A stretch of 9,023 nt of DNA from NCBI GenBank assembly GCA_023419055.1, contig JAEZYO010001071.1, forward strand, positions 1 through 9,023, read 5' to 3'. Of this stretch, positions 5,518 to 9,023 are shown one piece after another; the stretch's first letter is position 1; each line of letters starts with the position of its first letter. The DNA comes from Pseudomonadota bacterium. GTDB lineage: Bacteria > Myxococcota > Polyangia > Polyangiales > Polyangiaceae. The translations under genes were made by a program, and so were the position numbers. A model generated the notes under the pieces. That model was not told where the DNA came from and did no database searches. It worked only from the letters and a program-made list of their open reading frames with translations.

Positions 5518-6234
5518 ATGAAGTGGTTCCTTGGGCTCTGGGTGTTGACTCTCCTGAACGCGCTCACGAGCGCTTGTGCCGAACCTCCACCGGCAGCCGC
5601 TCCGAGTCGCCGGGTCGTGTTCGTGCGCGCGACGGAACCCCTTCCCGAAGCGGTCTCCGCACCATCACCGGTTCGCGCGACGGATGATTCGTCCCTGCTG
5701 AGGTTTCAGATCAGCATCGAGCCCGGTTCAGGCCTGAGCCAGGCGGCGCTCCGTCTCTCCTTTCGCAACGTATCGAGCGAGAGGATAAGAGTCTTGCGAC
5801 GCCCGGAGCTCGGGAGGCAAAACCGAAGGTTCACGGACGTCTGGCTCGAGATCGTGCGCGCATCCGACGGCTCGGAACCCGAGACGGTGTGCCGTAGAGG
5901 CTGTGATGGGTTGCGCATCGGCGGACCACCAAGGCTAGACGACTACATCGTGCTCGAGCCGGGTGACGAAATCTCGACCACGGAGCAGCTCGACTGCGAC
6001 TACGCCCTCCCCGACGAGGGACCGTGGCGCGTGGTCGCCCACTATCGTGATGAGAGCGAAGGCCCACCTCGCCAAGAACGCTCCGCTACGATCGCCTGGT
6101 TCAACGGTATCCTCGACTCGAACACCCTAGAAATCAGCGTTCCGCCGTACGACCAGGTCCTCAGGGCGTACGAGGACGACGAGCGACAGCGGCGCGAGGA
6201 GGGCGAGCGGGTGCTGCAAGAACTGCGAGAATGA
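5518..6234 (+). CDS. Lipoprotein with probable beta-sandwich domain
   Basis: A 238-aa protein of unknown function. The first 20 residues (MKWFLGLWVLTLLNALTSAC) are a signal peptide with lipobox TSAC and lipidated Cys20. A Pro/Ala-rich linker (23-55) follows. Residues about 60-210 look like a single Ig-like beta-sandwich: LRLSFRNVSSERIRVL (78-93) with the 'L.L...N.S...V.V' opening, VWLEIVRASDGSEPETV, YIVLEPGDEISTTEQLDCDY, and PWRVVAHYRDE near the end. This is the arrangement of BsuPI/intracellular proteinase-inhibitor-like and related secreted domains; the family call is inference. The tail is a charged helix (EDDERQRREEGERVLQELRE). The ATG at 5518 has a weak AAGG upstream. Its stop is only 3 bp from that of the convergent M15 peptidase gene. 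Confidence 0.8.
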   Translation: MKWFLGLWVLTLLNALTSACAEPPPAAAPSRRVVFVRATEPLPEAVSAPSPVRATDDSSLLRFQISIEPGSGLSQAALRLSFRNVSSERIRVLRRPELGRQNRRFTDVWLEIVRASDGSEPETVCRRGCDGLRIGGPPRLDDYIVLEPGDEISTTEQLDCDYALPDEGPWRVVAHYRDESEGPPRQERSATIAWFNGILDSNTLEISVPPYDQVLRAYEDDERQRREEGERVLQELRE

Positions 6235-6237
6235 CGC

Positions 6238-7200
6238 TCAGCGCTTGCCGCAGCTCGCCCCGATCGCGAAACCGTTCGCGGGCGCTCGCTTGAGCGCGTC
6301 CTCCGTCTTCGCGTCGTAGCGGCCGCTCTCCGGGATCTTTTCCTTCGGATTGTTGCGGTTCCAAAGCTTCTGAAACGCGAGCACGTCGGTCGCGCGGCGG
6401 CGCGCCGGACTCTTGGGACTCTTGGTGAAGTCGAAGTGCACGCGATCGCTCGCGCCCAGCCACTTGAAGTCGTGAGCCTCGAGCGTCTGGCGCCAGGTGG
6501 CGGCCTCCGCGATGTCGAGCGCGGTGCCGATCTCGTGGTTGCTCTCACCCGGCGGAGTGGCGAGCGTGACGCCGCAGCGCTTGCCCGCGGACCAGCGCCA
6601 CACCAGGTACTGCTGCGCCACGGTGCGGAGCGCGCTGTTGATCGTCATCTTCACGTCCTTCTTCGAGTCGAGCGCCTTCACGAGCTGGTTGCGGGCCCGC
6701 AGCTCGAGGTAAGCAAAGACGTTCGACTCGACGACCAGGTTGGGCCGACTGGGCAGAGGGACGAAGGCGTTCGGCTCCATGCAGCGCGCCTGCGCGATGA
6801 TCTGACGGCTCAAGCCGTCCACGCTCTCGGTCGTGCAGCTCTGAGCGGCCGCTTGCTGCACGGTCGAGTAGCGGCGCACGACCTCTCGCTCGGGTGCGGG
6901 ACGTTCCTCGTCCTTACTCTCCTCCTCGAACACGGGCGCCGGCTCGGGGGCCTCCACCACTTGAGGAACGACGCTCGCGCTGGGTGCCACCGGAGCCGAG
7001 GTGACGGGGGCGCTCGCCGACGGTGTCACCGAGACCACCGGATCGCTCGGAAACGCGTACCAGAGCAGCACCCCGGTCCACACCAGACCGAGCGCCGTGA
7101 GGGCCAGCACCTGTGTCCGCCGTGAGGGCAGCAGGGAGCGGAGCTTGCCAGGGTCGACCGGCACGCGCCGCGAAGTACCGCGATCGCCCACGCCAAGCAA
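6238..7200 (-). CDS. M15-family metallopeptidase (D,D-carboxypeptidase-like), membrane anchored
   Basis: Probably trims peptidoglycan stem peptides in the periplasm, like VanY-type zinc D-Ala-D-Ala carboxypeptidases; the substrate is inferred. Seen: 320 aa; a cytoplasmic basic N-terminus; one transmembrane segment at about 30-50 (VLALTALGLVWTGVLLWYAF); a Pro/Ser/Ala/Val/Glu linker at 52-108; then a catalytic domain of about 110-260 with INSALRTVAQQYLVW (187-201), SNHEIGTALDI (220-230, zinc ligands H222 and D229) and SDRVHFDF (251-258, with H255 as third ligand and D252 where most members have the catalytic Glu). A C-terminal VLAFQKLWNRN...GRYDAKTEDALKR (273-305) resembles a PG-binding-1 helical module. 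Four cysteines (122, 140, 209, 317) may pair. The start is uncertain: TTG at 7200 has no ribosome binding site and an inverted repeat spans it; GTG at 7191 would lose only three residues. Confidence 0.88.
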   Translation of the reverse strand: MLGVGDRGTSRRVPVDPGKLRSLLPSRRTQVLALTALGLVWTGVLLWYAFPSDPVVSVTPSASAPVTSAPVAPSASVVPQVVEAPEPAPVFEEESKDEERPAPEREVVRRYSTVQQAAAQSCTTESVDGLSRQIIAQARCMEPNAFVPLPSRPNLVVESNVFAYLELRARNQLVKALDSKKDVKMTINSALRTVAQQYLVWRWSAGKRCGVTLATPPGESNHEIGTALDIAEAATWRQTLEAHDFKWLGASDRVHFDFTKSPKSPARRRATDVLAFQKLWNRNNPKEKIPESGRYDAKTEDALKRAPANGFAIGASCGKR

Positions 7201-7248
7201 GGCTTGGAAGCGAGAATGATTAGAAAATACGAGCTTCGAGTGGCACTC
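7193..7248. promoter_or_regulatory. Divergent regulatory region with two perfect dyads
   Basis: CCAAGC-aag-GCTTGG (7193-7207) spans the TTG start of the M15 gene, and GAGTG-G-CACTC (7238-7248) lies 16 bp upstream of the LysR gene start. Between them is an AT-rich stretch (7215-7230). LysR-type regulators usually bind imperfect dyads of T-N11-A form in the gap to a divergent target gene, so either could be the operator; the assignment is inference. No clear -35/-10 pair stands out, although TCTAAT on the minus strand is -10-like. Confidence 0.4.
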
Positions 7249-7264
7249 TGTTAAGCGTTGCTAC

Positions 7265-8161
7265 ATGGACGCTGCGCTGCTCCCCGCCCTCTACGACGCG
7301 ATGATGGTCGCCCGCACCGGCTCGGTCGGCCTCGCGGCGCGCAGGCTCGGGAAGACACCCTCAGCAGTGAGTCAGCAGATCCGCCACCTGGGCGACGCGC
7401 TCGGCGTGACGCTCTTCGAGCGGCGCGGTCGCGGGCTCGTCCCGACGCCGGCGGCGGAGCAGATCCTGCCCGCGGCCACGCGCCTGTTCGACGAGGCCGA
7501 GGCGGTGTTTCGCTTGTTCGGCGAGCTCACGGGCAAGAGCTCGACCACGCTGCGCCTCGCGGCGAGCGACTACCTCGCGAAGCCGCTCTTGGTCCCGGTG
7601 CTGCGCGAGCTCGCGCAAGAAGGCGCGTCGCTCCACTTCGAGATCTCGACCGCGCACTCCGAGGAGGCGATCTCGCTGCTCGAACGAGGCGACGTGGAGA
7701 TGGCGATCGTCTCCTTCTCGGGTGAGCGCGCCGGGGTCGCCGCGCGCACGCTCTTCGATCAGCCGTTTTACTGGGTCGGCCCCAGGCGCGCGAAGGATCG
7801 CCGCGGCCTGGTCGAGCGCCTCGAGCACGAGCCCGTACTCCGGCTCGCCGCGGGGAGCGTGGGTCGCAAGCTGCTCGACGACTTTCTCGCTCGGGAGGGC
7901 ATCCGCCCCGCGTCCACCATCGACGTGCCGAGCGTGTCGCTCCTGCTCGCCTATGCGGCCGGCGGCGTCGGGATCGGGCTCGCTCCGGCGCTGCCGCTCG
8001 ATCCCGCAGAGGTGCGCGGCCTCGTCATCGAGCGCGCGCCCGTCGCGTCGCTGCCCGTCAAGTTGCTCACCCGCGAGGGTCGCCCCAGCGCGCCTGCCAT
8101 CGAGCGCTTCGTCGAGCGTCTGGTCGCAGCCGCGAACAAGAAGCGCGCCCGCCTGGGTTGA
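7265..8161 (+). CDS. LysR-family transcriptional regulator
   Basis: A DNA-binding activator or repressor of 298 aa, the normal LysR length. Residues 1-60 are the winged helix-turn-helix: ALYDAMMVARTGSVGLAARR (8-27) and LGKTPSAVSQQIRHLGDALG (28-47), then VTLFERRGRGLVPTPA, the family's typical wing. A linker helix (65-88) leads to a two-lobed periplasmic-binding-protein-like effector domain (about 93-290), with TLRLAASDYLAKPLLVPVLR at the first strand and AGGVGIGLAPALPL in the second lobe. The effector is unknown. The gene is divergent from the M15 peptidase gene across 64 bp, the usual layout for a regulator and its target. The ATG at 7265 gives the expected N-terminus, but no good ribosome binding site is seen. 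Confidence 0.95.
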   Translation: MDAALLPALYDAMMVARTGSVGLAARRLGKTPSAVSQQIRHLGDALGVTLFERRGRGLVPTPAAEQILPAATRLFDEAEAVFRLFGELTGKSSTTLRLAASDYLAKPLLVPVLRELAQEGASLHFEISTAHSEEAISLLERGDVEMAIVSFSGERAGVAARTLFDQPFYWVGPRRAKDRRGLVERLEHEPVLRLAAGSVGRKLLDDFLAREGIRPASTIDVPSVSLLLAYAAGGVGIGLAPALPLDPAEVRGLVIERAPVASLPVKLLTREGRPSAPAIERFVERLVAAANKKRARLG

Positions 8162-8199
8162 TTGCGCGCGGCACCGAACCCAGAGCGCGAGCTCGGCTA

Positions 8200-8352
8200 T
8201 CACTGAGAACCGAACCCGAAGAAGTGCTTCGCCTCCTCCACGATGCGCGGATGCGCGCAGCGGGTGGCGTACGCCTCCGCCGAAGCAGGGCCCGCGCCGC
8301 CGCGGTGGTCGATCACGCTCTTCGCTCGGTTCAGCGGGTAGAGCGCCCGCAC
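8200..8352 (-). pseudogene. Probable C-terminal gene remnant (50 codons)
   Basis: Read on the minus strand from GTG at 8352 to TGA at 8200-8202, this stretch encodes VRALYPLNRAKSVIDHRGG, then AGPASAEAYATRCAHPRIVE, and ends EAKHFFGFGSQ. Third codon positions are almost all G or C and the peptide is well mixed in composition, so it looks truly coding. There is no promoter-length upstream region: an in-frame stop sits just upstream, behind a run of seven G (8354-8360), and the next gene starts divergently 48 bp away. The best reading is a 3' remnant of a deleted gene, but a small protein started by GTG behind GAAGG is possible. A faint likeness to the C-terminus of argininosuccinate lyase ('SV..R.G.G.A.A') is too weak to name it. 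Confidence 0.5.
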
Positions 8353-8400
8353 TCCCCCCCTTCGTCAATACCGCGACATCGGCTAGTCTCCGTCGCCTCG

Positions 8401-9023
8401 ATGAACAGCGTCGCCTTCTTGCCCTCGATCCTGCTCTTCGCGCTCGCCGGGCTCGCCGCCTGCTCGAACGGGCCAGGCCCGAAGTCGGCTTCGGACGGAG
8501 GCGACAACAATAAAGGATCACCAGATATGTCAAAAGCTGGTTTGGGCGGAAGCTCGAGCTCGGGCGGTGACGAAAGTGGCGGCGGCCAGGCCGCTCACAA
8601 GACGTACGTCTACGTCGGCAGTGGAGACTGGTCGGGGACCACCGGCAAGCTCCAGGTCTTCTCGTTCGACGAGCCCTCGACGGCGCTCACGCTGGTCCAG
8701 GAGCTCGCGGTCGGGAACCTGAACTCCTTCCTCGCGTTTCACCCGACGGAGAGCGTGCTCTACGCGGGAGACGAGACCGGGAAGAAGCTCCGCGCCTACT
8801 CGATCGATCGCGCGACGGGCAAGCTCGCGTTCTTGAACGAAGCGCCGACGAGCGGCGGCCCCGTCTACATCAGCGTGGACCGCGCCGGTAAGTACGCCCT
8901 GCTCGCGTACTACAACGAAGGTTCGGTCGAAGTGTTCTCGCTCGGCGCGAACGGCGCGGTGCAAGGCTCGGTCGACCAGGAGCGCACCGGCGACAAGGCG
9001 CACAGCATCGTGCTCGACCCTGC
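8401..9023 (+). CDS. Lactonase-family (Pgl-like) beta-propeller lipoprotein, 3' end cut by window
   Basis: The first 207 codons of a longer gene; no stop is reached before the window ends. The N-terminus is a signal peptide with a perfect lipobox LAAC (lipidated Cys21). A low-complexity linker (22-65) follows, with a Gly/Ser run at 49-63. From residue 67 the sequence is blade-like: KTYVYVGSGDW, GKLQVFSFDE, LNSFLAFHPTESVLYAGDE, KKLRAYSIDRATGKLAFLNE, GGPVYISVDRAGKYALLAYY, GSVEVFSLGANGAV and finally KAHSIVLDP. The 'F.P....LY...', 'Y.ID..TG.L', 'P..IS.D..G+Y.L.A.Y..G' and 'HS...DP' spacing is that of the seven-bladed lactonase family that includes cytosolic 6-phosphogluconolactonase (Pgl). As an exported lipoprotein it is unlikely to be the pentose phosphate enzyme; its substrate is unknown. 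A weak TAGTCT (8384-8389) may be the -10, giving a very short leader. Codons for residues 37-48 are oddly AT-rich. Confidence 0.9.
   Translation, partial: MNSVAFLPSILLFALAGLAACSNGPGPKSASDGGDNNKGSPDMSKAGLGGSSSSGGDESGGGQAAHKTYVYVGSGDWSGTTGKLQVFSFDEPSTALTLVQELAVGNLNSFLAFHPTESVLYAGDETGKKLRAYSIDRATGKLAFLNEAPTSGGPVYISVDRAGKYALLAYYNEGSVEVFSLGANGAVQGSVDQERTGDKAHSIVLDP

Noticed and set aside
7361..8533. Minus-strand open frame of 390 codons opposite the LysR gene
   Set aside because: Arg/Ala/Gly-rich mirror of the LysR gene, crossing into the start of the next gene; no domain.

Overview
The window is GC-rich, with strongly G/C-biased third codon positions. It carries lipoproteins whose lipidated cysteine is followed by long Gly/Ser linkers. 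This style, together with a degenerate PD-(D/E)XK-like hypothetical protein and many small conserved lipoproteins, suggests a Myxococcota chromosome, probably Polyangia (Sorangium-like). That assignment is inference from style; there is no rRNA or other marker here. I see no tRNA, rRNA, CRISPR array, transposase or phage gene.

Layout. 1-72: two 20-bp direct repeats over a candidate promoter. 73-861 (+): Gly/Ser-rich lipoprotein. 892-1092 (-): small helical protein of 66 aa. 1314-2198 (+): PD-(D/E)XK/Rpn-like hypothetical. 2212-2622 and 2648-3049 (-): a VOC/glyoxalase-fold protein downstream of a small lipoprotein, probably one transcript. 3050-3295: an intergenic region unusually dense in perfect palindromes, including the hairpin behind leuD. 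3296-5332 (-): leuC-leuD, the two subunits of isopropylmalate isomerase and the only clear metabolic operon. 5333-5517: an AT-rich divergent promoter region. 5518-6234 (+): lipoprotein with a probable beta-sandwich domain. 6238-7200 (-): membrane-anchored M15 (D,D-carboxypeptidase-like) peptidase with a C-terminal peptidoglycan-binding-like segment. 7265-8161 (+): LysR-type regulator, divergent from the peptidase. 8200-8352 (-): a 50-codon coding fragment, probably a gene remnant. 8401-9023 (+): start of a lactonase-family (Pgl-like beta-propeller) lipoprotein that runs off the window.

Functionally, leuCD makes the second enzyme of leucine biosynthesis. leuB is not immediately downstream, because a hairpin follows leuD. 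The M15 peptidase and the LysR gene share a 64-bp divergent region with two dyads and may form a regulator-target pair. The other genes encode mostly envelope-exported proteins of unknown role. I found no clear candidate for a new multi-gene system. The features most worth a second look are the palindrome cluster at 3097-3284, the repeats at 5-48, and the coding remnant at 8200-8352.
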